NCBI GenBank assembly: GCA_012841225.1
Contig: DUVD01000201.1
Coordinates: forward strand, 1 to 10,564
Reading direction: 5' to 3'
Source of the DNA: Fibrobacter sp.
GTDB lineage: Bacteria > Fibrobacterota > Fibrobacteria > Fibrobacterales > Fibrobacteraceae
Length of the DNA stretch: 10,564 bases
Below are positions 1 to 7,450 of this stretch, piece by piece. The notes under the pieces were generated by a model. The model was not told where the DNA came from and ran no database searches. It saw nothing but the letters and a program-made list of their open reading frames with translations. Each line of letters opens with the position of its first letter. The first letter of the stretch is position 1. The position numbers and the translations under genes were made by a program.

Positions 1-239
1 ACAGAAAAAGAAAGTCCATGAGCTTGGCCTGGATTGTGATAAGGATCTTGACCGATGATAATCACTTTAGTTTTGGAAACAGGGCAAAAGTCTAAAGCGG
101 CAAATATTCTAGAGCTCGGTGGGTAAATGGGACCGAGTTCTTTTTCTTCTAAAAGCGTTTGTTTTATTTTTTTAAAATAGGGGGCATCAAATTGATCTTT
201 AAGAAGGCTAAGCCAAGAGGATTCCAATTGAACTACCAT
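1..239 (-). CDS. ung: Uracil-DNA glycosylase, family 1 (N-terminal part, cut by window edge)
   Basis: Removes uracil from DNA to start base-excision repair. I translated the minus strand from the ATG at 237-239 and read 79 complete codons before the left edge. The family signature GQDPYH lies at residues 63-68, followed by NPGQAHGLSFSV. Asp65 should be the water-activating residue, as in family-1 enzymes. The YPPSSRIFAAL segment at residues 39-49 also matches the family N-terminal part. The frame stays open to the edge. The start fits: it lies 7 bases after the methyltransferase stop, with a weak AGG about 7 bases upstream. It is probably the last visible gene of the hslO-thrH-methyltransferase-ung operon. 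The C-terminal HPSPLS-type motif lies outside the window, so completeness cannot be judged. Confidence 0.95.
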   Translation of the reverse strand, partial: MVVQLESSWLSLLKDQFDAPYFKKIKQTLLEEKELGPIYPPSSRIFAALDFCPVSKTKVIIIGQDPYHNPGQAHGLSFS

Positions 240-246
240 AAAAGAC

Positions 247-1443
247 CTAGTTCAAAGGGTAGGCGACGCGTTGGGTTAAAACGGCGATTTTTTCTCCGTC
301 GAGTCTGGTATAAAAAAGAACACCTTCATTTTTCCCTTTGGGAGCAAGACGTTTAATTTCATTTTCGGGAATAATTTCAACACCACGTTTTTTTAGAGTT
401 AGTTTGCCAATACTATGCTTTTTTAACATTTGTCGTACAGCGGAAGTGCTTAAAGGGGACGTTTCTAAAACTTTAAAATTATAAAAGCCTTTTTCTTCGA
501 TTGGTGCGTCTCCCGTTAAGTACGCGATGCCGTGCGAAAATGGGGACAACTTTTTTTTCTCAGCTATTTCTACAAACAAATGACTTCTAACTAAAAGTGG
601 AATGGGTTCAATAATGAATTCGCCTAAAGGCGCAATATCGAGGTCTTTAGCTAGTTCGCTTCGGTCGGCTTCAGAAATCCATTCCGTGGCGATCTCTTCT
701 TTTTCGATCATTACGGCTCGCACTTTTCCGGGGTTCGCAGCCAATGTCCCAAAAAGAACCAGGCATTCTCTACAATCGTTTATTTTACCCAAGTAAATGA
801 TTTCGACATCTTTTGGCAATTCGTCTAAAGGGTAGCCAGGGGGAATTTTGGCCATGCCGCCTTTGTACTTCTTAGCTAATTCGCAGACTTCAGCAATGCT
901 TGGAGTCAGATTTGCAAAAAATCTTTGATTTTCTTCTTTGCTTTGGCGTCGAGCAGGATCAATGGTGAAGTAATCTGCTTCATTTGTAAAAGTGCGTACA
1001 TCGTCGAGAACGGTAGAATATTCTTTTTGAAATTGTGTGGTGTTGTAGCGATACATTTCGAGGCGTAAAGGATCTAAGTCAACCCCAGTAACTTTTAAGG
1101 GCTCTGGTATAAAAAAAGAATCACCGCCCATGCCGCAACAAAGGTCATTAACACTTCCTTGTTTAGGCCATAAGAATCCTTTCCAAAAACCAATGTCTTT
1201 TGCAGTAGATTGCTCTAAGGCGAGTGTGTCGCAGAGAAGCAGAGCTGCTGTTTCAAATTTCTTTTGGAATTTAGGGACGAGGATCATGTAGTCCATAATG
1301 ATTTTTCTCTCGTCAGTGGAGTGGCTTTTAAGAAGTAGTTCCGAAATTTTTAATGAATCGATCTTATCGCAAATGGCTTTTAAAATGAACTCTTGGACTG
1401 GTTTAGAAATTAACAGCGATAGGTATTCTTGCTGTAAGAGCAT
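247..1443 (-). CDS. Class I SAM-dependent methyltransferase with THUMP-like C-terminal domain, substrate unknown
   Basis: A 398-residue protein with a central Rossmann methyltransferase domain. The SAM-binding motif I is VNDLCCGMGGDSFF (residues 98-111), the acidic strand-2 motif is VDLDP (121-125), and the motif IV equivalent is DPARR (162-166). The DxxCGxGGD and DPARR combination is typical of the bacterial family annotated as class I SAM methyltransferase with a THUMP-like domain, distantly related to TGS1-type RNA guanine-N2 methyltransferases. Roughly residues 300-398 are the Lys-rich THUMP-like part, which suggests an RNA substrate, but that is inference. The first about 90 residues are helical and lack a known motif to my eye. 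The start is well supported: an AAGGAG ribosome site lies 7 bases upstream of the ATG, inside the hairpin at 1444-1471. It sits between thrH and ung in one orientation. Confidence 0.85.
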   Translation of the reverse strand: MLLQQEYLSLLISKPVQEFILKAICDKIDSLKISELLLKSHSTDERKIIMDYMILVPKFQKKFETAALLLCDTLALEQSTAKDIGFWKGFLWPKQGSVNDLCCGMGGDSFFIPEPLKVTGVDLDPLRLEMYRYNTTQFQKEYSTVLDDVRTFTNEADYFTIDPARRQSKEENQRFFANLTPSIAEVCELAKKYKGGMAKIPPGYPLDELPKDVEIIYLGKINDCRECLVLFGTLAANPGKVRAVMIEKEEIATEWISEADRSELAKDLDIAPLGEFIIEPIPLLVRSHLFVEIAEKKKLSPFSHGIAYLTGDAPIEEKGFYNFKVLETSPLSTSAVRQMLKKHSIGKLTLKKRGVEIIPENEIKRLAPKGKNEGVLFYTRLDGEKIAVLTQRVAYPLN

Positions 1444-1471
1444 AGACGCTCTCCTTGTTTAAAGAGCGTCT
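1444..1471 (-). other. Intercistronic hairpin spanning thrH stop codon and methyltransferase ribosome site
   Basis: A perfect 9-bp inverted repeat: AGACGCTCT at 1444-1452 and AGAGCGTCT at 1463-1471, with a 10-base loop. In the minus-strand mRNA the first arm holds the last codons of thrH. The loop holds its TAA stop and the first part of the AAGGAG ribosome site. The second arm ends directly at the methyltransferase ATG. There is no T tract, so it is not an intrinsic terminator. A role in translational coupling is inferred. Confidence 0.6.
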
Positions 1472-2076
1472 TGAAATCGATGGAATTCTTCGAGGAGCTC
1501 TGCGTATTCGGTAGTGCTGGAAAGGTCGGGAAAGGCGTCTTTCATCGTTTGTGGAGCCCTAAAAAGGACTCCTTTATCGGCGGCGAGAAGCATTCCGGAA
1601 TCATTAAAGGAGTCTCCACCGGCAAAGACTTTGTATTGCAAATCTTGAAGGGCTTTGACGACGCGTGTTTTTTGGTCTTTCATGCGGAGGCGGTAAGAGA
1701 TTATTTTATCATTTTCAATTACCAGATTATGACAAAATATAGTGGGGAAAGCAAGTGCTTTCATAATAGGGTGAGCAAACTCTTGGAAGGTGTCCGACAA
1801 AATAATCACTTGTGTTTCATCTCGCAGTTGGTCTAAAAAATCTTTGGCCCCATCTAATAGACCGAGTTCAGCTATCACCTTTTGAATGTCTGAAAGCTTT
1901 AAGTTTTCGCGTTCTAAGATTTTCAATCGACCTTGCATTAATTCATCGTAGTCGGCAACATCGCGTGTCGTGAGTCGTAGGTCTTCAATGCCTGTTTTTT
2001 GGGCTACGGCAATCCAGATTTCAGGAGCTAAAACGCCTTCTAAATCAAGGGTGACTACGTTTTGTTTTGTAAACAT
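1459..2076 (-). CDS. thrH: ThrH-type HAD phosphatase (phosphoserine phosphatase / homoserine phosphotransferase)
   Basis: A 205-residue HAD-superfamily enzyme matching ThrH of Pseudomonas in length and motifs. Motif I is DLEGV (residues 11-15), with Asp11 the nucleophile. A Glu13 replaces the usual second Asp, as in ThrH and SerB relatives. Motif II is ILSDT (92-96). A basic KDQK stretch near 133-136 carries the motif III lysine. Motif IV is GGDSFNDSGML (153-163). The VPEIW-like signature of the family appears here as APEIW (17-21). Known ThrH dephosphorylates phosphoserine and can pass the phosphate to homoserine; which activity matters here cannot be read from sequence. AAAGG lies 6 bases upstream of the ATG. 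It follows hslO by 9 bases and precedes the methyltransferase by 15, so it is co-transcribed. Confidence 0.9.
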   Translation of the reverse strand: MFTKQNVVTLDLEGVLAPEIWIAVAQKTGIEDLRLTTRDVADYDELMQGRLKILERENLKLSDIQKVIAELGLLDGAKDFLDQLRDETQVIILSDTFQEFAHPIMKALAFPTIFCHNLVIENDKIISYRLRMKDQKTRVVKALQDLQYKVFAGGDSFNDSGMLLAADKGVLFRAPQTMKDAFPDLSSTTEYAELLEEFHRFQDAL

Positions 2077-2085
2077 GTAATACCT

Positions 2086-2970
2086 TTAGCTTTTCCGGTT
2101 TTTGAGAATATCCTCAATGTCTTCCGGAGTAACAACATACTTTTCGCGGCAGAAGTCGCAGATGATCTCGAGGTCTTTTTTGTCTTCTACAAGTTCTTTT
2201 AAGTCGGTCTTAGATAGAGTGGATAAAGAAGAGAGTGTGCGTACTTTACTGCAGGGGCAATAAAATGAAGGCTCAATTTCTTTGACGATCTCAATATCGT
2301 AAGGGCCTGCTAATTGATCCAATAAAGTGTTTAGAGAATAAAAACCGTTTTCAGGGTTATACATCGTTGAGAATGGAGGCAAGTTTAAAACAACTTGTTC
2401 CATAATAGCGATGTCGCGTTCCTCTAAATCGGGATAAGCTTCTACCATAAAACCAACGGCATAATCGAGTTTTGAAGGGTCTTTGGCGTTCACTTTAGCT
2501 TCAATCCCAACGGCGGATCTCGTTTGCTCGGAGTGTAATAAATAGGCGGCGAGATTGCGGCCTACACTTTCTCCAGGTGCTTCAACAAGACTTTCTTGGA
2601 GGCGCTTCCCTTTTTCGTTTGTTTTAATAACCTCAATGCTTTGGTGTAGAAGTGCTGGTTCAAAATGACTTGCTTTCAATATTTCATTATGAGGAATCAT
2701 TGCTCGAATGAGACCTAGGGGCGTTGTGTCTGCTTGTACAAAAGAGTAATCCCCTGAAAACACAATTTTAAAGCTAACAGTTCCTTGAAACTTAAGACCA
2801 CTTGAAAGAAATAAAGACGCAATAGCCGTTTCGGCGAGTAGTTTTAATGAATAAGCCGTAGCGTTGTGTTTTCTGCCAATGATGTTCATTGTTTGGGTGA
2901 TGTCTGCCAAAACAAGACGCATGGGCGTTCTTTTACCGGTAGCTCGAATAATGCGATCAGATGTAATCAT
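2086..2970 (-). CDS. hslO: Hsp33 redox-regulated holdase chaperone
   Basis: A 294-residue cytoplasmic chaperone switched on by oxidation. The C-terminal zinc-binding switch is visible: CPC at residues 238-240 and CDFC at 271-274, spaced by 30 residues, matching the family pattern CxC-X27-32-CxxC. All four cysteines are present, so redox control should work as in the E. coli protein. The N-terminal part carries the RATGK start, the ALLLSAxxK-like helix (around 45-60, LAETAIASLFLSSGLK), the FxGDYSFVQAD stretch and the GES.GRNLAAYLLHSEQT segment (133-150), all typical of Hsp33. Length is normal. It is the first gene of the minus-strand operon, starting 111 bases from a divergent DJ-1 gene. No clear ribosome site precedes the ATG, so a short leader is likely. 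Confidence 0.97.
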   Translation of the reverse strand: MITSDRIIRATGKRTPMRLVLADITQTMNIIGRKHNATAYSLKLLAETAIASLFLSSGLKFQGTVSFKIVFSGDYSFVQADTTPLGLIRAMIPHNEILKASHFEPALLHQSIEVIKTNEKGKRLQESLVEAPGESVGRNLAAYLLHSEQTRSAVGIEAKVNAKDPSKLDYAVGFMVEAYPDLEERDIAIMEQVVLNLPPFSTMYNPENGFYSLNTLLDQLAGPYDIEIVKEIEPSFYCPCSKVRTLSSLSTLSKTDLKELVEDKKDLEIICDFCREKYVVTPEDIEDILKNRKS

Positions 2971-3081
2971 AGTAGCAAATATAAGAAAATGTGGGTTATA
3001 TTTGTTCTGTGAGCTATATTTAATGTGGGATTAAAAGTATTTTTGAGAAATACAGGGTTGTTTTTTTAAAAAGGAAGGACA
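2971..3081. promoter_or_regulatory. Divergent intergenic region, hslO (minus) and DJ-1 gene (plus)
   Basis: This AT-rich 111-base gap must hold promoters for both directions. For hslO a possible -10 box TATAAC lies at 2995-3000 on the minus strand, with a weak -35 TTAAAT at 3018-3023. It would leave a leader of about 18 bases. For the DJ-1 gene I see no convincing -35/-10 pair, though TATATT occurs at 3015-3020. A strong purine-rich ribosome site (AAGGAAGG) sits at 3071-3078. The octamer AATGTGGG occurs twice in direct orientation at 2988-2995 and 3022-3029. It could be a regulator site or chance. Confidence 0.35.
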
Positions 3082-3636
3082 ATGCATAAAGTTTTATTTT
3101 TAATGGCCGATGGCTTTGAAGAGATTGAATTTGCGACCACTTTTGATATATTAATTCGAGGTGGCGTCAAGGTTACTCTAGCTGGCATTTACAATGACGC
3201 TAAAGTCGCAGGAGCTCATGGGCTTTCTATTCGTGCAGACGCGGCTCTCTCCGAGCTTTATTTAGGGATTTACGAAGGAGTCTTTTTACCAGGGGGTGGT
3301 GCTGGTGTTGAAAACCTTTGCGGTAGTGAAGAGGTTATTCGGTGTGTTCAAAAGTTTCACGAAGAAGATAAATGGGTTGCCGCTATTTGCGCCGCTCCTA
3401 AAGTTTTAGCTCAATCAAAAATCATTTCGAACTATACCATCACTAGTTACCCTTCTGTACGCGAAGAAGTAGAGCCATTCTGCAAAAAATATAGCGAGGA
3501 ACGCGTGGTTGTTGATAGAAAAATAATCACGAGCCGAGGCCCTGGCACCGCAGAAGAATTTGCGCTGGCGTTTTTAGAACAGCTTGTTGGTGCAGAAATA
3601 GCAGAGAGTGTTCGTATAGGGATGCTTGCACGATAA
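3082..3636 (+). CDS. DJ-1/PfpI (YajL/ThiJ-like) family protein
   Basis: A 184-residue cytoplasmic protein of the DJ-1 subgroup, at full family length. The reactive cysteine is Cys103 in the nucleophile elbow AAICAAP (residues 100-106), aligned with human DJ-1 Cys106. The nearby acid is Glu16 of DGFEEIE (10-16), aligned with DJ-1 Glu18. The LPGGGAG.ENL loop (69-79) and SRGPGTAEEFAL (151-162) are also diagnostic. Relatives have been linked to oxidative-stress protection and to glyoxal handling; the exact activity is disputed in the family. The ATG follows a strong AAGGAAGG ribosome site. It is a single-gene unit, divergent from hslO, facing the tRNA terminator 75 bases downstream. Sharing a control region with Hsp33 makes a stress role plausible, by inference only. 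Confidence 0.93.
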   Translation: MHKVLFLMADGFEEIEFATTFDILIRGGVKVTLAGIYNDAKVAGAHGLSIRADAALSELYLGIYEGVFLPGGGAGVENLCGSEEVIRCVQKFHEEDKWVAAICAAPKVLAQSKIISNYTITSYPSVREEVEPFCKKYSEERVVVDRKIITSRGPGTAEEFALAFLEQLVGAEIAESVRIGMLAR

Positions 3637-3708
3637 GCAAAGATGCATTTGTTATAAAATGCTTCGAGCTTTAACAAAAGCAATTGACTTGTAAAAAAAA
3701 CTGGGAAT

Positions 3709-3741
3709 AAAAAAAGAGACTTTTTTTCAAAAGTCTCTTTT
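3709..3741 (-). terminator. Rho-independent terminator of the initiator tRNA
   Basis: A perfect 13-bp stem: AAAAGAGACTTTT at 3712-3724 and AAAAGTCTCTTTT at 3729-3741, with a 4-base loop. On the minus strand it starts 3 bases after the tRNA and ends in a run of seven T (3709-3715). The plus-strand side has only four T after the stem, all within it. It may also stop transcription from the DJ-1 gene, less efficiently. Confidence 0.88.
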
Positions 3742-3743
3742 AG

Positions 3744-3817
<74 letters not shown>

Positions 3818-3833
3818 TCGAGGTGATGCAACA

Positions 3834-3862
3834 TATATAACAAAAAGATAATCTCTTGGCAA
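3834..3862 (-). promoter_or_regulatory. Sigma-70-type promoter of the initiator tRNA
   Basis: On the minus strand, TTGCCA (3857-3862) is followed by a 17-base spacer and TATATA (3834-3839). Five of six bases match the -35 consensus and four of six the -10. Transcription would start about 7 bases further on, leaving a leader of about 10 bases before the tRNA. It lies just downstream of the CDP-alcohol phosphatidyltransferase stop, so read-through from that operon may also contribute. Confidence 0.65.
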
Positions 3863-3880
3863 GGGCTTTTAGTTAAATAC

Positions 3881-5044
3881 TCAAACAAATTTTTTGAGAA
3901 TATGTTTTGATGAGAAAAAATAATCTACACCGCTAATGAGGGTAATTGCCGTAATGATGCCCATCACAAAATTTGGCAAATAAGTCCATATTATTTGGTA
4001 ATTAGGAATAATTTCGATAAGCGGGTCTAAAGCCCCTACGAGGATAGTGACAATGCCAATGCCTTGTATTGCTGTTTTCCATTTACCACTGCGCCTTGCA
4101 GGTATTACCACACCCTCTGAAGCGCCTAAGGTTCTTAATGTTTCGACACTTGCTTCGCGGAAATAGATTAAAGCGACCATCCAGACGGGGGCGTAACCGG
4201 TAGCGATAAAGCAAAGGAAAATAGTCATATTGGCGATTTTATCAGAAAAAGGATCTAGGTATTTTCCAAGAGTAGAAACATCACCCATTTTTCTAGCGAG
4301 ATAGCCGTCTAAGAAATCGGTCAACATAAAACCAAGCACCATCACCAAAGCCAAAATTTTAAATTCGATGATATTGTTACTGTAGTTTAGGTCGTTATCA
4401 TAAAAGAAAACCCAAAGTAAAAAAGGAGTTAAGACAATTCGACTCATGGTGAGCTGGCTTGCCACCGAAAGTGGTTTACGGTGAGCGGGGTCTCGGTAAT
4501 ACCAATAAAGATAAGAAACGCTTGAGGCACCCATGAGTAGTAGTGAAATAACCATTGCAATTTGCTTGTAGTGTTCTAGGTGCAAAAGGTAAACGGCCAT
4601 AGTGAGGGTGATGAAAACGGTCGCTAACTTGCTCCAGGAACCGCGCCTTGGGATTTTTTTACCTTCGTGTAAAACGCCAATAGAAAAAAGAGTGTAAGCG
4701 ATTAAGCGTGTAAGCAAAAAGGCACAACCGACGGCGAGGATCATTTCCATTTCTTGACTTTTAATCCAATTTCTAATCAGAATACTAGTCATAACAGCAA
4801 AAGAAAGCAGGCCGTCTATAAAATTCAACCACAAGCGATAGTAGGGTTTTTCTATTTCTTGAATGTGAAGTTGGTAAGTGTTTATCCAGCCCATGATTAG
4901 AGCTGCTAATACACAGGTGGCCGCGATAAATGTCTTTTCATTCCAAATAAAGTAAATGACCAAAACGAATAATAGAGCTCGTAATACGCTCCAAAACCGT
5001 CCGCGAATTCTCAATGTATCTTGATCTGATATATCATGACTCAT
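3881..5044 (-). CDS. CDP-alcohol phosphatidyltransferase (PgsA-like) with degenerate N-terminal repeat domain
   Basis: An integral membrane enzyme of phospholipid synthesis that joins a CDP-diacylglycerol phosphatidyl group to an alcohol. The whole catalytic motif is in the C-terminal half: D243, D246-G247, A250-R251, G260, D264 and D268. The half begins with LTMSRIVLTPFLLW (198-211), and has FRE (295-297) and SGKWKTAIQ (319-327), all as in PgsA. Phosphatidylglycerophosphate synthase is therefore the best guess. At 387 residues it is about twice the usual 180-200. The first about 185 residues are a second block of membrane helices that resembles the C-terminal half (FIDGLL at 75-80, IPRRGSWSKLAT at 131-142, ASSVSYLY at 173-180) but lacks most catalytic Asp residues. 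The ATG overlaps the recN end by 11 bases, with AGAGG 6 bases upstream, implying translational coupling. Confidence 0.87.
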   Translation of the reverse strand: MSHDISDQDTLRIRGRFWSVLRALLFVLVIYFIWNEKTFIAATCVLAALIMGWINTYQLHIQEIEKPYYRLWLNFIDGLLSFAVMTSILIRNWIKSQEMEMILAVGCAFLLTRLIAYTLFSIGVLHEGKKIPRRGSWSKLATVFITLTMAVYLLHLEHYKQIAMVISLLLMGASSVSYLYWYYRDPAHRKPLSVASQLTMSRIVLTPFLLWVFFYDNDLNYSNNIIEFKILALVMVLGFMLTDFLDGYLARKMGDVSTLGKYLDPFSDKIANMTIFLCFIATGYAPVWMVALIYFREASVETLRTLGASEGVVIPARRSGKWKTAIQGIGIVTILVGALDPLIEIIPNYQIIWTYLPNFVMGIITAITLISGVDYFFSSKHILKKFV

Positions 5045-6692
5045 TATTAGCCTCTAATAGTTTTTTGGCGTGTTCTTGTACTGTGGAGGAGCGCTCGTCG
5101 CCAAGCATTCGAGAGAGCTCTAAAAGTCTTTTTTGGTAATCTAAAACAGAGATAGTGGTATAAGTACGCTCTTCTACTTCTTCTTTTTTGACGGCGAGCT
5201 GACCTTCAGCTCGGCTAGCGACTTGGTGTAAGTGGGTGATGGTTAGAACCTGATGGTGCTTGCCTAAATTTTGCAAAGCAATGCCGATTTTATTGCCTAT
5301 TTCTCCGCTTATGCCCGCGTCGACCTCGTCGAAGATGAGCAGGGGAGTGGTGTCTAGTTCGGCCATGACGCTCTTAAAGGCGAGCAACACTCTTGAGAGT
5401 TCTCCACCAGAGACTGCTTTTTGTAGACTCTTTTCGCCTTCACCAGTGTTTGGTGCAAGCAAAAACTCCACTTTATCTACACCTGTAGAAGAGAGACTTG
5501 TCGAGAGGATCGATGTTTTGAATCGAGCGCCTGGCATCCCGAGCTCGTGTAGAATGGCTTCTACCGCGGTGTCAAGTTTTGCTGCCCCTGTGATGCGTTT
5601 TTGGGATAGTTTTTGAGCGATAATTTCTAATTGCTCTTGGCTTTTTGAAGTTTGGCGTTCTAGCTCTTGGAGATCAGCGTCTAAGTTTTCCAAACTCTCT
5701 AGTTCTTCTTGGCGCGTGGCGATGAGCTCAATTAGCCCATTGACATCCGTTTTATACTTTCGCTTTAATTTTTGAATAGAGGCTAGCTTTGCATTTGCTC
5801 TGTCTAGTTCGGCAGGTGAGACATCGCTAGCGGGTGAGTTTGAGGCAAAGTCTTTAAGAAAAGATTCTAAAGGGTCTAGTGTCTCTTGAAATTGGATAAG
5901 TTGATCGTCATAACTTGGCACTTTAATAGCTAGCTGTTTAATTTTAGCTTGGAAGGAGCGTAATTGATCGAATAATCCATTTTCTGATTCTAAAATACGA
6001 CCCATTTCGCTGAGGTAACGGCGCTCGGTTTCTCCTCTAGAGGCCAAAGTGGTTAATGCTTCTAACTCTTCTTCTTCTCCAGCCTTGAGGTGCGCTTTGG
6101 ACAGCTCTTCAAATTGAAACTTAAGAAAATCTTTTTGGGCGGCTAGGTTTCGAGCGCGTTCTTTTAAGGCCTCTATTTCGTTTCGCTTTTGATTCCATTT
6201 GCTAAAGAGAGACGCATATTCATCAAGTAGAGAGGCATTAGCACAAAAGTCGTCGAGCATGCGTCCATGAGTTCGCACATCTCGAAGTAAAACTTGCTCG
6301 CTTTGACCGTGCATTTGCACAAGCGACTCGCCAATTATTTGGAGATCGCTTAAGTTGATGACATTGCCGTTTACTCGAGCCCTTGATTTTCCAGTCTCTG
6401 TGATTTCACGGCGAATAATAAGCTCATCATCGGCGTCAATTTCTAATTGCTCAAGTATTTTTTTTGTTTCGGCAAGATCCTTAATATCGAAAATAGCTTC
6501 AATAGATGCTTTTTCGGCTTGAGCACGAACCATCGACGCCGTTGCTTTTTCGCCATTGATTAAACGAATGGCTTTTAGCAAAATAGATTTTCCAGCTCCT
6601 GTCTCACCTGTAATGGCAGTGAAGCCTGGGCCAAAAGAAATGTCGCATTTTGAAATAATGGTGAAGTCGCGAATTGAAAGTTGCTTTAGCAT
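5034..6692 (-). CDS. recN: DNA repair protein RecN (SMC-like ATPase)
   Basis: A 552-residue cytoplasmic ATPase for recombinational repair of double-strand breaks. The N-terminal head has the Walker A motif GETGAGKS (residues 29-36). A coiled-coil region rich in Glu, Lys and Leu follows, about 150-375, interrupted by a less helical stretch near 280-295. The C-terminal head has the signature SGGELSR (428-434), Walker B LLIFDEVDAG (451-460) and the TITHLHQVAS segment (484-493). All ATPase motifs are intact and the length is normal. The start is fixed by the conserved MLxxLxIxxF opening, although no clear ribosome site precedes the ATG. It lies 20 bases after trmB and overlaps the phosphatidyltransferase gene by 11 bases, so it belongs to the central minus-strand operon. 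Confidence 0.97.
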   Translation of the reverse strand: MLKQLSIRDFTIISKCDISFGPGFTAITGETGAGKSILLKAIRLINGEKATASMVRAQAEKASIEAIFDIKDLAETKKILEQLEIDADDELIIRREITETGKSRARVNGNVINLSDLQIIGESLVQMHGQSEQVLLRDVRTHGRMLDDFCANASLLDEYASLFSKWNQKRNEIEALKERARNLAAQKDFLKFQFEELSKAHLKAGEEEELEALTTLASRGETERRYLSEMGRILESENGLFDQLRSFQAKIKQLAIKVPSYDDQLIQFQETLDPLESFLKDFASNSPASDVSPAELDRANAKLASIQKLKRKYKTDVNGLIELIATRQEELESLENLDADLQELERQTSKSQEQLEIIAQKLSQKRITGAAKLDTAVEAILHELGMPGARFKTSILSTSLSSTGVDKVEFLLAPNTGEGEKSLQKAVSGGELSRVLLAFKSVMAELDTTPLLIFDEVDAGISGEIGNKIGIALQNLGKHHQVLTITHLHQVASRAEGQLAVKKEEVEERTYTTISVLDYQKRLLELSRMLGDERSSTVQEHAKKLLEANNES

Positions 6693-6712
6693 AGCGTATA
6701 ATCTAGTAAATA

Positions 6713-7450
6713 TTATTTTTCGAAAACAATAAGGCTCCGGTAAATCGGGCGTCCTTCTTTGCGGTATTTTGTTTCAAACCCAGTCATGATGCCTTCCGTT
6801 GGTAAAACGGTGTTTCTTTCTATTACTGTACAGCCATCAAAATGGTCAAAGGCATCGAGGGCGACTTCATTGTACTCTTTGTGGTCTGTGCCCCAGTAAA
6901 ACAAGCGCTTTCCAGACTTTAAGGTGCGAGCAACCTCGACTAAAAAATCGGGGCGGAGCAATCTGTTTTTGTGATGTCGTTCCTTAGGCCAGGGGTCTGG
7001 AAAATACATGTGAAAAGCATCTACAGAATTAGCCGGCACGGCATCTCGTAAAAAATAAAATACATCACCACAAAGCATTTTGGTGTTTTCGGTGACGTTT
7101 TTTTTAATTAGCCTTTCTAAGCAAGTCATGGCCCATGTTTTATCCCATTCGCTACCGAGAATAGAAATTTCTGGGTGTTTTTTTGCATATTCCGTTAAGA
7201 AGTGCCCTTTACCAGAACCTACTTCAATTTCTATTTGATTCGTTTTATTGCCAAACAAATCGCTCCATTTAAAATCAACTTTGTGAGGTTTATTATCTGG
7301 AGTCTGAATGGGTTTTCGTCGCGCTTTTGGGTTTTGTCGAAAGGTAAAATACCATAATCCATTTTGATTAAGGTCTTCTTTTAAGTCTCTGTAAAACTCA
7401 GGGATTTCTTTTGTGTTCTGTTCGTCCTGTTCCATATTTTCCATATTCAT
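6713..7450 (-). CDS. trmB: tRNA (guanine-N7-)-methyltransferase
   Basis: Methylates N7 of G46 in the variable loop of tRNAs using SAM. The 245-residue protein has the SAM motif IEIEVGSGKGHFL (residues 73-85), the acidic GSEWD (99-103), GDVFYFL (128-134), and the family hallmark FPDPWPKERHHKNRLL (150-165). TDHKEY (188-193) and TGFETKYRKEG (223-233) complete the C-terminal substrate region. The first about 50 residues are a poorly conserved hydrophilic extension. Its first ATG overlaps the stop of the upstream metallo-hydrolase gene in an ATGA, which supports translational coupling. Two more in-frame ATG codons at residues 3 and 6 are possible starts, as no ribosome site is clear. Together with the RNase Z-like gene it suggests a tRNA maturation theme. 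Confidence 0.96.
   Translation of the reverse strand: MNMENMEQDEQNTKEIPEFYRDLKEDLNQNGLWYFTFRQNPKARRKPIQTPDNKPHKVDFKWSDLFGNKTNQIEIEVGSGKGHFLTEYAKKHPEISILGSEWDKTWAMTCLERLIKKNVTENTKMLCGDVFYFLRDAVPANSVDAFHMYFPDPWPKERHHKNRLLRPDFLVEVARTLKSGKRLFYWGTDHKEYNEVALDAFDHFDGCTVIERNTVLPTEGIMTGFETKYRKEGRPIYRSLIVFEK

Noticed and set aside
1471..1836. 121-codon open frame on the plus strand opposite thrH
   Set aside because: It lies wholly antisense to a strongly recognised gene and its translation shows no family features. The same holds for the other frames antisense to recN, trmB, the methyltransferase, the RNase Z-like gene and GH94.
2988..3029. Direct repeat of AATGTGGG, 34 bases apart, in the hslO/DJ-1 gap
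   Set aside because: Only eight bases are shared, with no further copies noticed nearby. Too weak to call a regulator site, so only mentioned in the intergenic entry.
3645..3663. Small inverted repeat GCATTT/AAATGC just after the DJ-1 gene
   Set aside because: A 6-bp AT-rich stem with no following T run does not make a credible terminator; the strong stem at 3712-3741 is a better stop.
3684..3712. TTGACT with ATAAAA 17 bases on, resembling a plus-strand promoter
   Set aside because: It would transcribe only the tRNA terminator and the antisense of the tRNA. The -10 is poor and the region is A-rich, so chance is likely.
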